DNA from: Sophora flavescens
Taxonomy: Eukaryota > Streptophyta > Magnoliopsida > Fabales > Fabaceae
Reading direction: 5' to 3'
NCBI GenBank assembly: GCA_030762895.1
Contig: CM061063.1
Location: 215,924,103-215,988,102, forward strand
DNA: 64,000 nt
In this document: positions 37,787 to 49,896 of the stretch, one piece after another
Layout: every line of letters begins with the position of its first letter
Numbering within the stretch: position 1 is the stretch's first letter
The notes under the pieces: generated by a model
Seen by the model: the letters and a program-made list of their open reading frames with translations, nothing else
Told to the model about the DNA's origin: nothing
The model's database searches: none
Translations under genes and position numbers: made by a program

Positions 37787-40169
37787 AAAAGTATCAATAA
37801 ACAAGTACTGTCTCGCGGGGGATATAAAAAACTTGATCACATAATGGTAAGAGGAAAAGAAAGCATTTCAGGAAGCAGCATCTCAGGCGGATCCTAATAC
37901 TGAAAATCATCCAGAAGTTGTTGATCCACCTCCACCTCCACGCCATCATAAATGGAAGAGGGCCCGACAAAGAAATACGGGACAATATACATCTGAGGAG
38001 GCCTGCCAAGTAGCTGAGAAGATTGTAAGTATAATTTGAATTGTAATTGTCATTTTAACATTGTTACCAAATTGTAATGTGACCTAATATTTTATATGTT
38101 ATAGGATGCCTTAAACGAGCAGGGAACCCAAGGAACCTTTGTTCCTAGAGGATGCGATGATATCTTAGCTGCTACCATCGGTAAACCAGACCACCCGGGC
38201 CGTCTCATTGGTGTTGGATGGGGTGTCAGTATTCGCCAATACCGTGGTTCATCTTCACACCAATGCCACATGGATGTTGATGCAGATAGAGCAAGGCTAA
38301 AACAGGAGATTGCAGCTGAGCTTAGACAGGAGATGGCTCAGTAGTTTACCCAGCAGCTGGCAATATTGACTTCTATGTCCCAGCAGATGACAGGTGTCCA
38401 ACCCTATGTCCAACCCTCTGTCCATGTGAGCACTAAGGGCTCATGTGATCCTCCTCATCAGCCTGAAAATGATGATGATGGTGATGATGATTATGACGAC
38501 CCTGATAGGTGTGAGCTGTATGTTGATGATCATCATGATCGCCACTTAGTGGCATTGGGGAGGGAACATAATAACTTCGGTAATACCATACACCATCGTT
38601 TGTTACTGGATGATCAGGTGAGGGTCGTTGTTGAGATTATTTGAGATGCTGATGCTCGAGTCCCTGTGCCCACTGTGGAGGTTCAAACAGTGGGTCAGGC
38701 CGCCAGTAACTTCATCCCCTGGCCAAAAAGACTAGTCAGGTTTCTTGTTGCATCTGAGGTATTCAGTTAGTTGTATTTTTCTATATTTATAGTTGAAATT
38801 ATTTATTATTGTTTAAATATGATTCTTTATTTTTTATTTTTTTTAGGAAGTTGGAAACGATATTCTGCCTAAAATGTCGGATCCAGGAAGACCGGAGATG
38901 TCTGGTCATGCCAAGGTATTCATTTGACCATTTAATTATTTACGAATGAAATACCTTATCTGTGATTACTAATATATATCTTTGTTGTTTAGGGGATTGA
39001 CAAAGAGGCACCTAGTGATGTTTTTAAACTTATGGCTATACTGGTTGTGACCATGGAGAATGATGCAGCTTTGGTAAGGTTGGAACATGATGTCAGGCCA
39101 GGTGACGAACTGTATATCCCAAAGAAGGGACTTATGGAGATTGTACTCGATAATGAAATGGTTAGTTCTGCAGACTTATCGTTATGATGCATGTAAGTAC
39201 ATTTTGTTTATAAGTTAACAATTAAATTTTAAATACCATGATAATTAACATGTTTTTTCAATATATTAGGTATTTGCGTCGTATGTTAGTTGATCAAGGT
39301 AACCTCACCCTTTATGGGTTCATTGACCCCATTTTCATTCAGGGTGATGTTCTCCTAGCACCAGAAGATCCGATCACTACCATACGTGATATACTTGCCC
39401 GAGACGATAATCAATTCTACCTTGTGCCTTATCTCAACAAGTAAGTACCAGTTATTTAATTATAACTATATATGACTTAGTAACTAATTGTTCCGCAAAT
39501 ACAGCAAGCATTGGCAGCTGTTAATCTTGTACCCTCAGATGAATGTCGTGGTCTTCTTCTGCTCAACGGGAAATAAGCCGACGAATGAACTGAAGATGAT
39601 CATTGAAACGTAAGCATTAAAATAATTTATAATCAGTAATGCATTTGTTTTAATTATCTGAAATTTATTAGATATACTTTAAATAATGTTTATTTTGTCA
39701 TGATAGTTCTATTAATGCAAATCACATATTGTGTGGTGAAAGTCATCGGGCTATTAGTTGGATTATTCCTAACATAAGATATTTATTAGTTCAAACGCTT
39801 CAAATTCAGTGGGTATAATTATTGATTTCTATTTAATTTCTCATATTCTAATTGGGTTTCATTTGTACGTAGTCCCGTATACAACATGGATCATGGGAAT
39901 GTGGATACTATATGATGAAGTGGATGGTCGAAATTATCTCGTCCAGGATCACTGAAAGATGGCACGAGGTAAATGTTAATTGGTAACAATTAGAAGTAAT
40001 AGTTATAGATTCGTTTTATGTTTTATCTTAGTTTATTACTTAAAAGATATAATCTTTTGTCCAATTAAACTTACGGATATTCAACAATCCAACTCCATTA
40101 TCTGATGCCGACATCAACAACATAAGAAGGCGTTGGGCAACTTTCTTTCTTGAAGTGTACCAACCATAG
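37787..40169 (+). pseudogene. Unit 12: Ulp1-like CACTA second gene, followed by CACTA 5' end
   Basis: Exons: A 37787-38024, B 38105-38758, C 38847-38915, D 38993-39192, E 39270-39440, F 39505-39609, G 39707-39773, H 39873-39968, I about 40077-40169. Same subtype as units 8, 15 and 18: 2-nt loss in exon A, DALNEQ, VQPYVQPSV, DYDDPD. Lesions: TAG at 38341-38343, TGA at 38642-38644, TGA at the end of exon D (TTATGATGC), exon G donor lost (AACATAAG), exon I acceptor CAG changed to CGG. ECGYYMMKW is present. Seven bases after the stop codon the normal spacer is replaced by a CACTA TIR. Confidence 0.78.
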
Positions 40170-40176
40170 TTTGTAT

Positions 40177-40195
40177 CACTAGTGCAGAAAAGGGG
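40177..40195 (+). repeat. CACTA 5' terminal inverted repeat, copy 1
   Basis: CACTAGTGCAG followed by AAAAGGGG. CACTA elements begin with CACTA and normally duplicate 3 bp of target, here possibly TAT (40174-40176). The sequence before it, CCATAGTTTGTAT, is ordinary unit 3' flank. The matching 3' end, CTGCACTAGTG, is not found in the window. Confidence 0.75.
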
Positions 40196-40197
40196 TT

Positions 40198-40647
40198 CCA
40201 CATCGGAGTTTACACATCGATTTCTTGTAAACCGATGTGTAAAACGAGGCGGTGGCATTTTTGAAATTAAAATCAAAGTATTACACATCGGTTTAAAGAT
40301 TAACCGATGGGTAAAACATTTCCACATCGGTTATTTCTAACCGATGTTTAAAATTAAAATAAAAAAAATTTAAAGTCAGAATTTTTAACATTTAACATCG
40401 GTTCTTTACGAACCGATGTGTAAAATAGTGATTAACCACATCGGTTTTTATCTACCGGATGTATAAAATCATAAAAAAAAAATTTAGAATTTAGAATTTT
40501 ACTTTTACACATCGATTTTAATAACCGATATATAAAATTATAAAAAAAAATTTAGAATTTAAAAGTTTACTTTTTACACATCGGTTTTATTATAACCGAT
40601 GTGTATAATATGGTTAACCACATCGGTTTTCACCATAACCGATGTGT
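40198..40647. repeat. CACTA 5' subterminal hairpins, copy 1
   Basis: About eight CATCGGTT/AACCGATG inverted repeats. They differ from the array's own hairpins in their linkers: arms are flanked by ACACATCGG and CCGATGTGTAAAA, not CCACATCGG and CCGATGTGGAAAGT. They therefore come from a related but distinct CACTA subfamily. In characterised CACTA elements such subterminal motifs bind the TNPA-type protein. Confidence 0.8.
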
Positions 40648-42375
40648 AATATTCCTAATTTTTGTCATTCCCTCCTTCAATTCTGTTCCACGCCCTATCA
40701 TTCTTCAGCTTATGAACCCTAAAACAGAAAACACTCCCTCCCTCTGCTAACGCGCGGCCTCCCACCTCGAAGTTCATCTCCTCCCTCATCTCCTCCTCGA
40801 AGTTCATCTCCTCTGCTAACGCGCGGCTTCCCAGCTCGCCGGCCTTTCTCCGCCTCCGCTCCGCTCGCTTCTCCTCCCTCCGTGTGAAAGGTATTTTTGT
40901 TTACTTTTTTTCTTTGGCTGAAATCCTATTGTTTAATATTAGCATTACTCATAAAACCGGTTACTCATCCCTACCGCTGCCTCCGCTAACACTCCCATTC
41001 TTTCTCTGCTAACGCGCGGCTCTCTCCTCGAAGTTCATCTTGCATGCCTGTGCTCACTGTCCCTCCCAGAAAACCCCATTCCTCATCTCCATTGCCACGA
41101 AAACAGGTCACACACACACTCACTCGCCCCATTAGCGTGCAAGAGAGGGAGACCATTTAAGAGGTAACTAACATCCATCTTCCTTTATTGCTGTTGTTTG
41201 TTTGCACTGTTGTTGACAAATTAGTAATATTCAGCTTTAATCGATTCAATGGATTTAGTTGTATTTAAACTCTTGGAGATGAAATGTTCGATGAAAAGCC
41301 TGAGTGGTTAAAGTGTTATCTTCCATGCACTGCTCTCTGATTTCTCTTCTGGTTTTTAGTAGCTTTATGGGTTTTGTTATTGCTGATGATTGATGGAATT
41401 CTAGAATTGGGTTTCTTGTCATATGTTTGCTTAAATGTGTGTGAGAATGTGATGTCAAATTGATCACATCGTTTGCAGCAGTACTCATTGGTATGTGAAC
41501 TCCTGATATTTGAATTTCTAATTGCAACAAGACATTATGGTTCAAGTATTCACATTCTGTTATGCAGTGGTGGGAATTAAAATATGTGTTTTCATGGTCT
41601 TCTATTGTTAAAGATGCTTAATTACCTCATTTCTGCCTCTGCTGTTAAAGACGTGTTCCCTTCTTCCTCTTCATCTTCTTCGTCTTGATGCATTTTCTGT
41701 TCTTCATATTATTGCTAAATAGCCAGCTGCATTTTCTGTTTTAGAAATGGAAAAGTCAGTTCATGAAATATAACTTTTTGTATAGGTATACTCAGTCCGA
41801 GCAGAATATTAAGCAGAATATTCATTAATTATTCATTACGGTTTCCGGCTGAGTGTTCTTCCCACACCCGGTAAGCTTTCTCCTCTCCATTTTTCTCTTT
41901 TGGTTTTTGTTTACATTGTACTTGGGGATGAGTGTTTTATTATTTTTCTTAATGTTCATTATTTAGTAAAGCCTTAGTTTCCCGTTTGAGATGCAATACT
42001 AATGAGCGTACGTGTATGTGCTTAATGTACCGCTCATTGTGTTGGGTCTTGAATTGTCCAAAGTTGGACAGTTTGGGAAAAAACTTTTTCTTAATTCAGT
42101 TAAAATAGTTATTCATTGATTCTAATGTTATATACTTGATGAAAGTTCGGATTGATACATTTCCTTTCGTTCTCCGGGTGCATACTTTATCGTGGTGGAT
42201 GTCATCGCGTTCAAGTAGTGTACGTCGGAGACCGCAGGGAAATGCTGCTGAAATTTTGTAGAGTATGAGCATGAGAGTTAAGGACTAACTGTTAACCGAA
42301 TGTTGAAAAAGTTTCTTCTCGAATGGGATAGGGCCATACCCTGTCATAAGAAGTGGTTGATGAATATGTTGGACT
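40648..42375 (+). promoter_or_regulatory. Probable promoter and 5' leader of TNP2, copy 1
   Basis: No long frame. A pyrimidine-rich, locally GC-rich stretch at about 40660-41110 contains three copies of CTCTGCTAACGCGCGG (40742, 40811, 41004), each near a TCGAAGTTCATCT motif. Possible splice donors follow at 40890 (GTGAAAGGTATTT) and 41870 (CACCCGGTAAGC), as expected for an intron-containing 5' leader. The region lies between the subterminal hairpins and TNP2 exactly as in autonomous CACTA elements. I did not identify a definite TATA box or transcription start. Confidence 0.5.
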
Positions 42376-44533
42376 AGACGGACAAGTGATGAGTATGAGA
42401 ATGGAGTGGAAGATTTTCTACAGTTTGCAAAAACAAATTCTCCTGATAGTGGTATCGGAAGGTTTTATTGTCCTTGCGTTAACTGTTTGAATGAGAGACA
42501 ACTAGAAGCTGAGGAGATACGTGATCATCTTATTTGTGAGGGGATTTGCAAGAGTTATACAACATGGATATGTCATGGTGACTCGTTAGACAGGCCGAGG
42601 GTGTCGGATAGAGAGGAAGTTGATGACGTGGAAATGGACGATGGACTAGAGGACAGGATCCGTGATGTTGGGCAAGAGTCTTTTCGGCGCGCACATGTGT
42701 ATGATACTTTGTGCAGTGATGCGCAAGTGGCTTTGTATCCGGGGTGCACTAATTTCACACGGTTGTCAGCGGTGTTAAGATTGTTCAATGTGAAGGCGAG
42801 AAATGGGTGGAGCGATAAAAGCTTTACTGAATTGCTTGAGTTGTTGAAAGAAATGCTTGCCATCTCGAAAATATGAGGCGAAGAAGATATTGTGTCCGAT
42901 GGGTATGGAGTATAAGAAAATACACGCTTGCCCCAATGATTGCATATTGTACAGGAAAGAGTTTGAAGAGATGCACGAGTGCCCCAGGTGTGGGGTATCA
43001 TGCTACAAAGTGAAGGATGGTGATTCTAGTTGTGATGTGGTCACCAAAGGTCCTCCTGCGAAGGTGTTATGGTATCTTCCCGTGATTCCGCGGTTCAAGC
43101 GATTGTTTGCTAATGTAAATGACGCAAAGAACATTAGATGGCATGCAGATGAGAGGAAGCGTGATGGACAGCTTCGCCATCCGGCCGATTCTTTGCAATG
43201 GAAGAGAATTGAAAGTTTGTTTCCGGATTTCGGCAATGAGCCCAGAAACCTCAGGCTTGGACTTGCTACCGATGGAATGAATCCATATGGAAACTTAAGT
43301 AGTATTCATAGTTCATGGCCTGTTCTCCTTGTAATTTACAACCTGTCTCCTTGGTTGTGCATGAAGCGCAAATACATTATGTTAAGTACGATGATTTCGG
43401 GTCCTAAACAGCCAGGAAATGATATTGATGTTTATCTGAGTCCCTTGATTGAAGACTTGAGAATGTTGTGGGATGAAGGCGTTGATGTGATCGACGGGTA
43501 TTGCCGTGAGACATTCAGATTGCGTGCCATGTTATTTTGCACCATCAATGACTTTCCAACATACGGGAACCTGTGTGGGTATATTGTTAAGGGGCATAAA
43601 GCATGTCCAATATGTGAAGAAGGCACATGTTACCATCAATTGCAACATGGAAGGAAGACGGTTTACCTTGGGCATCGGAGATTTCTCCGACGTAATCATC
43701 ATTATCGTAGATTGAGAAAAGCTTTCAATGGACTTCCGGAGAATGAAATTGCTCCGGTGGCCTTGACTGGAGAGCAAGTTTATTAAAGGGTGAACAACAC
43801 TAATGTTATCTATGGGAAGACCCAGAAGAAGGCTACCGAGAAGAAAATATGGAAGAAGAGGTCGATCTTCTTTGATCTTCCATACTGGTGCAAGCTTGAT
43901 GTAAGACATTGTATTGATGTGATGCATGTAGAGAAAAATGTGTGTGACAGTTTAATCAGAACGCTTCTCAACATTCAAGGCAAGACAAAGGATGGTGTGA
44001 ATGCTCGTCTGGATCTAGTTGTGATGGGTATACGAGAGCAGTTAGCTCCACTTAAAGTGGGGGATAAGAAGACTTATTTGCCCCCAGCATGTAATACTTT
44101 ATCAAAAAAAGAGAATAGAAGTTTCTGTGAATGTCTACGGGGAGTCAAAGTGCCACAGGGTTACTCTTCAAATATCAGAAGACGTGTCTCAATGAAAGAT
44201 CTCAAATTAGTTGGCTTAAAGTCTCATGATTGTCAAGTCTTGATGCAACAACTACTACCGGTGGCCATTCGTGACATATTGCCTAAAAAAGTCAGACATG
44301 CCATTACTAGGTTATGCTTATTCTTCAATGCTATATGTAGCAAGGTCATTGACACTAAAAATTTGGATGAGTTGGAAAATGAGGCAGCCATTGTCTTGTG
44401 CCAATTGGAGATGTATTTTCCACCTTCATTTTTTTACATCATGGTTCATTTGATTGTTCATCTAGTGAGGGAGATTAGATTGTGCGGTCCCGTTTATTTA
44501 AGGTGGATGTACCCGGTTGAGCGATACATGAAG
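42376..44533 (+). pseudogene. TNP2: TNP2-type CACTA transposase, copy 1, truncated
   Basis: The transposase that in intact elements binds the TIRs and cuts the transposon. 42406-42874 reads as a transposase-associated domain (EDFLQFAKTN, then CPCVNC and WICHGDS). 42857-43786 and 43790-44533 read as the TNP2 core (Transposase_21 family): CPNDC with CPRCG, ATDGMNPYGN with its Asp near 43271, GNDIDVYLSPLIEDL near 43420, IDVMHVEKNVCDSL near 43915, then the MVHLIVHLVREI and WMYPVERYMK part of the DUF4218-like region. Lesions: about 48 bp lost at 42375/42376 with the start codon, a frameshift near 42857, nonsense TAA at 43784-43786, and the C-terminus cut off at 44533 by fusion to array hairpins. 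Non-functional. Confidence 0.85.
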
Positions 44534-44580
44534 ACCGATGTTAAAAGTGTACTTTAGGCATCGGTTTTAAAACCGATGTG
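44534..44580. repeat. TNP2/array junction with last array hairpins
   Basis: ACATGAAG of TNP2 runs directly into ACCGATGTTAAAAGTG, half of the penultimate array hairpin, followed by the terminal palindrome (GCATCGGTTTT arm variant). The TNP2 frame runs a few codons into the hairpin and stops at 44557. Confidence 0.8.
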
Positions 44581-46977
44581 AAAAGTATCAATAAACAAGT
44601 ACTGTCTCGTGGGGGATATAAAAAAAATGATCACATAATGGTGGAAGAGGAAAAGAAAGCATTTTAGGAAGCAGCATCTCAGGCGGATCCTAACGTTGAA
44701 AATCATCCAGAAGTTGTTGATCCACCTCCATCCCCATGCCATCGTAAATGAAAGAGGGCCCGACAATGAAATACTGGACAATATACATCTGAGGAGGCCC
44801 GCCAAGTAGCCGAGAAGATTTTAAGTATAGTTTGAATTGTAATTGTCACTTTAACATTTTTACCGAATTGTAATATGACCTAATATTTTACATATTATAG
44901 GATGCCTTGGACGAGCAGGTAACCCAAGGAACCTTTGTTCCTAGAGGATGTGATGATATCTTAACTGCTGCCATCGGTAAACCAGACCACCCGGGCCGTG
45001 TCATTGGTGTTGGATGGGGCGTCGGTATTCACCAATACCATGGTTCATCTTCACACCAATGCCACATGGATGTTGATGCAGATAAGGCACGGATAAAACA
45101 GGAGATTGCAGCTGCGCTTAGACAGGAGATGGCCGAGCAGTTTTCCCAGCAGCTGGCAATATTGACTTCTATGTCCCAGCAGATGACAGGTGTCCAACCC
45201 TCTGTCCAGCCCTCTGTCCATGTGAGCACTAAGGGCTCATGTGATCCTCCTCATCAGCCTGACAATGATGATGATGGTGATGATGATGATGGACCTGATA
45301 GGTGTGAGCTGTACGTTGATGATCATCATGATCGCCGCTTAGTGGCATTGGGGAGGGCACATAATAACTTAGGTAATACCATACACCATCATTTATTAAC
45401 GGATGATCAGGTGAGGGTCGTTGTTGAGATTATTCGAGATGCTGATGCTCGAGTCCCTGTGCCCACTGAGGAGGTTCAAACAGTGGGCCGGGCCCCCGAT
45501 AACTTCATCCCCTGGCCAAGAAGACTGGTCAGGTTTCTTATTGCATCTGAGGTATTCAGTCAGTTGTGTTTTTCTATATTTATAGTTGAAATTATTTATT
45601 ATTGTTTAAAGATAATGCTTTATTTTTAATTTTTTTAGGATGTTGGAAATGATATTCTGCCTAAAAGGTCGGATCCAGGAATACCAGAGATGTTTGCTCC
45701 TGCCAAGGTATTCATTTGACCATTTAATTAATTACGAATGAAATAACTTATCTGTGATTACTGATATATATATTTGTTGTTTAGGGGATCGACAAAAAGG
45801 CACCTAGTGATGCTTTTAAACTTCTGGCTATACAGGTTGTGACCATGGAGAATGACGAAGCTTTGGTAAGGTTGGAACATGATGTCAGGCCAGGTGGCGA
45901 ACTGTATATCCCAAAGAAGGAACTTATGGAGATTATACTCGACAAAGAAATGGCTAGTTCTACACACTTATCGTTATGGTGCACGTAAGTACATTTTATT
46001 TATAAGTTAAGTAATTAAATTTTAAATACTATGATAATTAACATGTTATTTCAATATATTAGGTATCTGCAACGTATGTTAGTTGATCAGGGTAACCTCA
46101 CCCTTTATGGGTTCATAGACCCCATGCTCATTCAGAGTGATGTTCTCCTAGTATCAGAAGACCCGTTCACCACCATACGTGATATACTTGCCCGAGACGA
46201 TCATCAATTCTACATCGCGCCTTATCTCAATAAGTTAGTACCAGTTTTTTAATTATAACTATATATGACTTAGTCACTAATTGTTCCGCAAATACAGCAT
46301 GCATTGGCAACTGTTGATCTTGTACCCTCGAATGAATGTCGTGGACTTCTTCTGATCAATGGGAAATAAGCCGGCGAATGAACTGAAGATGATCATGGAA
46401 ACGTAAGCATTAAAATAATTTATAATCAGTAACGCAGTTGTTTTAATTATCTGAAATCTATTAGATATACTTTAATTAATGTTTATTTTGTCATGATAGT
46501 TCAATTAATGCAAACCACATGTTGCGTGGTGAAAGGCGTCGGGCTATTAGATGGGTTATTCCTAACGTAAGATATTTATCAGTTCAAACGCTTCAAATGC
46601 AGTGGGTATAATTATTGATTTCTATTTAATTCTTCATATTCTAATTGGGTTTCATTTGTACGTAGTCCCTTATACAACGTGGATCGTGGGAATGTGGATA
46701 CTATGTGATGAAGTGCATGGTCGAAATTATCTCCTCCAGGATCACTGAAAGATGGCACGAGGTAAATGTTAATTGGTAACAATTAGAAGTAACAGTTATA
46801 GATTCGTTATATGTTTTATGTTAGTTTATTACTTAAAAGATATAATCTTTTGTCCAATTAAACTTGCAGATATTCAACAATCCAACTCCATTATCTGATG
46901 CCGACATCAATAACATAAGGAGGCGTTGGGCAACTTTCTTTCTTGAAGTGTACCAACCACAGTTTGTATGCAGTTAG
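44581..46977 (+). pseudogene. Unit 13: Ulp1-like CACTA second gene, well preserved
   Basis: Exons: A 44581-44820, B 44901-45551, C 45639-45707, D 45785-45984, E 46063-46233, F 46298-46402, G 46500-46566, H 46666-46761, I 46870-46977. B (217 codons), C, D and E are all open with usable splice sites. Exon F has one stop (TTCTGATCAATG, Cys codon to TGA). G, H (WECGYYVMKC) and I are open. The normal terminal TAG is CAG, so I extends to TAG 46975-46977. Exon A has TAG, two TGA codons and a donor changed from GT to TT. It is the first unit after the TNP2 remnant. Subtype as unit 5. Confidence 0.8.
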
Positions 46978-47503
46978 TTTAAAAACTTATCATGTACTAG
47001 CTATAATGTACTTTTGACACATATATATTTTGATATGAAATCTATAATATATCATATAGCTTTTTGGTTTCTAATTATCTTTGTTGTCTGAATGTAATTG
47101 AACATATGTATTGTTCGTAATAAATTCAGTATATATTAATTTAGTGTGTTTTTATTGTACAAAAGCGATTGTGTCGAGAATATTTAAAATATGTTACACT
47201 GGTATAGATCTGGATTACTGAAACAGGTGAAAAGAATGATAGAAATGTAAAAAGATTTTTTTTTTTTAAAAATGAGACTTTCACCTCGGTTATACAAAAA
47301 CCGATGTGGAAAGTAGCTTTCCACATCGGTTTTGGAAAATAACCGATGACCTTCCACATCGGTTATATTTAAAACCGATGTGGAAAGTGAACTTTCCACA
47401 TCGGTTTTGTAATAACCCATGTGAAAAGTGAACTTTCCACATCGGTTATTTAGAAAATCGATGTTAAAAGTGTACTTTAGGCATCGGTTTTAAAACCGAT
47501 GTG
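46978..47503. repeat. Unit 13/14 spacer with hairpin cluster
   Basis: 46978-47277 is AT-rich non-coding flank. 47278-47503 holds six inverted repeats, including one with a TTTTGGAAAATAA loop. The last keeps the GCATCGG arm variant also seen at 44561. Confidence 0.84.
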
Positions 47504-49896
47504 AAAAGTATCAATAAACAAGTACTGTCTCGTGGGGATATAAAAAAATTGATCACATAATGATGGAAGAGGAAAATAAAGCATTTTAGGAAGCATCATC
47601 TCAGGCGGATCCTAACGTTGAAAATCATCCAGAAGTTGTTGATCCACCTCCATCCCCATGCCATGGTAAATGGAAGAGGGCCCGACAATGAAATACTGGA
47701 CAATATACATCTGAGGAGGCCAGCCAAGTAGCTGAGAAGATTTTAAGTATAGTTTGAATTGTAATTGTCACTTTAACATTGTTACCGAATTGTAATATGA
47801 CCTAATATTTTAAATATTATAGGATGCCATGGACGAGCAGGTAACCCAAGGAACCTTTGTTCCTAGAGGATGCTATGATATCTTAACTACTGCCATCGGT
47901 AAACCAAACCACCCGGGCCGTGTCATTGGTGTTGGATGGGGCGTCGGTATTCGCCAATACCATGGTTCGTCTTCACACCAATGCCACATGGATGTTGATG
48001 CAGATAGAGCACGGATAAAACAGGAGATTGCAGCTGAGCTTATGCAGGAGTTGGCCGAGCAGTTTTCCCAGCAGCTGGCAATATTGACTTCTATGTCCCA
48101 GCAGATGACAGGTGTCCAACCCTCTGTCCAGCCCTCTGTCCAAGTGAGCACTAAGGGCTCATATGATCCTCCTCATCAGCCTGACAATGATGATGATTGT
48201 GATGATGATGGTGATGATGATAACGACCCTGATAGGTGTGAGCTGTACGTTGATGATCATCATGATCGCCGCTTAGTGGCATTGGGGAGGGCACATAATA
48301 ACTAAGGTAATACCATACACCATCGTTTATTACCGGATGATCAGGCGAGGTTCGTTGTTGATATTATTCGAGATTCTGATGCTCGAGTCCCTGTGCCCAC
48401 TGAGGTGGTTCAAACAGTGGGTCGGGCCCCCGATAACTTCATCCCCTGGCCAAGAAGACTGGTCAGGTTTCTTGTTGCATCTGAGGTATTCAGTCAGTTG
48501 TGTTTTTCTATATTTATAGTTGAAATTATTTATTATTGTTTAAAGATAATGCTTTATTTTTATTTTTTTTAGGATGTTGGAAATGATATTCTGCCTAAAA
48601 GGTCGGATCCAGGAATACCAGAGATGTCTGGCCAGCCAAGGTATTCATTTGACCATTTAATTAATTACGAATGAAATAACTTATCTGTGATTACTGATAT
48701 ATATCTTTGTTGTTTAGGGGATCGACAAAAAGGCACCTAGCGATGCTTTTAAACTTCTGGATATACAGGTTGTGACCATGGAGAATGACACAACTTTGGT
48801 AAGGTTGGATCATGATGTCAGGCCAGGTGACGAACTGTATATCCCAAAGAAGGAACTTATGGAGATTGTACTCGACAAAGAAATGGCTAGTTCTACACAC
48901 TTATCGTTATGGTGCACGTAAGTACATTTTATTTATAAGTTAAGTAATTAAATTTTAAATACTATGATAATTAACATGTTTTTTCAATATATTAGGTATC
49001 TGCAACGTATGTTAGTTGATCAGGGTAACCTCACCCTTTATGGGTTCATAGACCCTATGCTCATTCAGGGTGATGTTCTCCTAGTATCAGAAGACCCGGT
49101 CACCACCATACGTGATATACTTGCCCGAGACGATCATCAATTCTACATTGCGCCTTATCTCAATAAGTAACTACCAGTTTTTTTAATTATAACTATATAT
49201 GACTTAGTCACTAATTGTTCCGCAAATACAGCATGCATTGGCAACTGTTGATCTTGTACCCTCGGATGAATGTCGTGGTCTTCTTCTGCTCAATGGGAAA
49301 TAAGCCGTCGAATGAACTGAAGATGATCATGGTAACGTAAGCATTAAAATAATTTATAATCAGTAATGCAGTTGTTTTAATTATCTGAAATCTATTAGAT
49401 ATACTATAATTAATGTTTATTTTGTCATGATAGTTCAATTAATGCAAACCACATGTTGCATGGTGAAAGGCGTCGGGCTATTAGATGGGTTATTCCTAAC
49501 GCAAGATATTTATCAGTTCAAACGCTTCAAATGCAGTGGGTATAATTATTGATTTCTATTTAATTCCTCATATTCTAATTGGGTTTCATTTGTACGTAGT
49601 CCCTTATACAACGTGGATCGTGGGAATGTGGATACTATGTGAGGAAGTGGATGGTCGAAATTATCTCCTCCAGGATCACTGAAAGATGGCACGAGGTAAA
49701 TGTTAATTGGTAACAATTAGAAGTAACAATTGTAGATTCGTTATATGTTTTATGTTAGTTTATTACTTAAAAGATATAATCTTTTGTCCAATTAAACTTG
49801 CAGATATTCAACAATCCGACTCCATTATCTGATGCCGACATCAATAACATAAGGAGGCGTTGGGCAACTTTCTTTCTTGAAGTGTACCAACCATAG
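47504..49896 (+). pseudogene. Unit 14: Ulp1-like CACTA second gene, open peptidase exons
   Basis: Exons: A 47504-47742, B 47823-48485, C 48573-48640, D 48718-48917, E 48996-49166, F 49232-49336, G 49434-49500, H 49600-49695, I 49804-49896. D to I are all open, with HWQLL and WECGYYVRKW. Donors of E (GTAACT) and G (GCAAGA) are weak but possible. Exon B begins DAMDEQ, giving a methionine at 47829, and is open to TAA at 48303-48305. Exon C has a 1-nt loss (TCTGGCCAGCC). Exon A has a 1-nt loss in the GGGGG run and a TT donor. Exons up to H are unit 13-like while exon I and the flank are unit 11-like, so a recombination point lies between 49600 and 49804. Confidence 0.8.

Noticed and set aside
42573..43001. 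Minus-strand 142-codon frame, repeated at 55248-55676
   Set aside because: Antisense to the TNP2 coding region, which has clear family motifs on the + strand.
40177..47503. A complete autonomous CACTA element (TIR, TNP2, second gene, hairpins)
   Set aside because: No 3' TIR follows, TNP2 is truncated and frameshifted, and the hairpins downstream belong to the array family.
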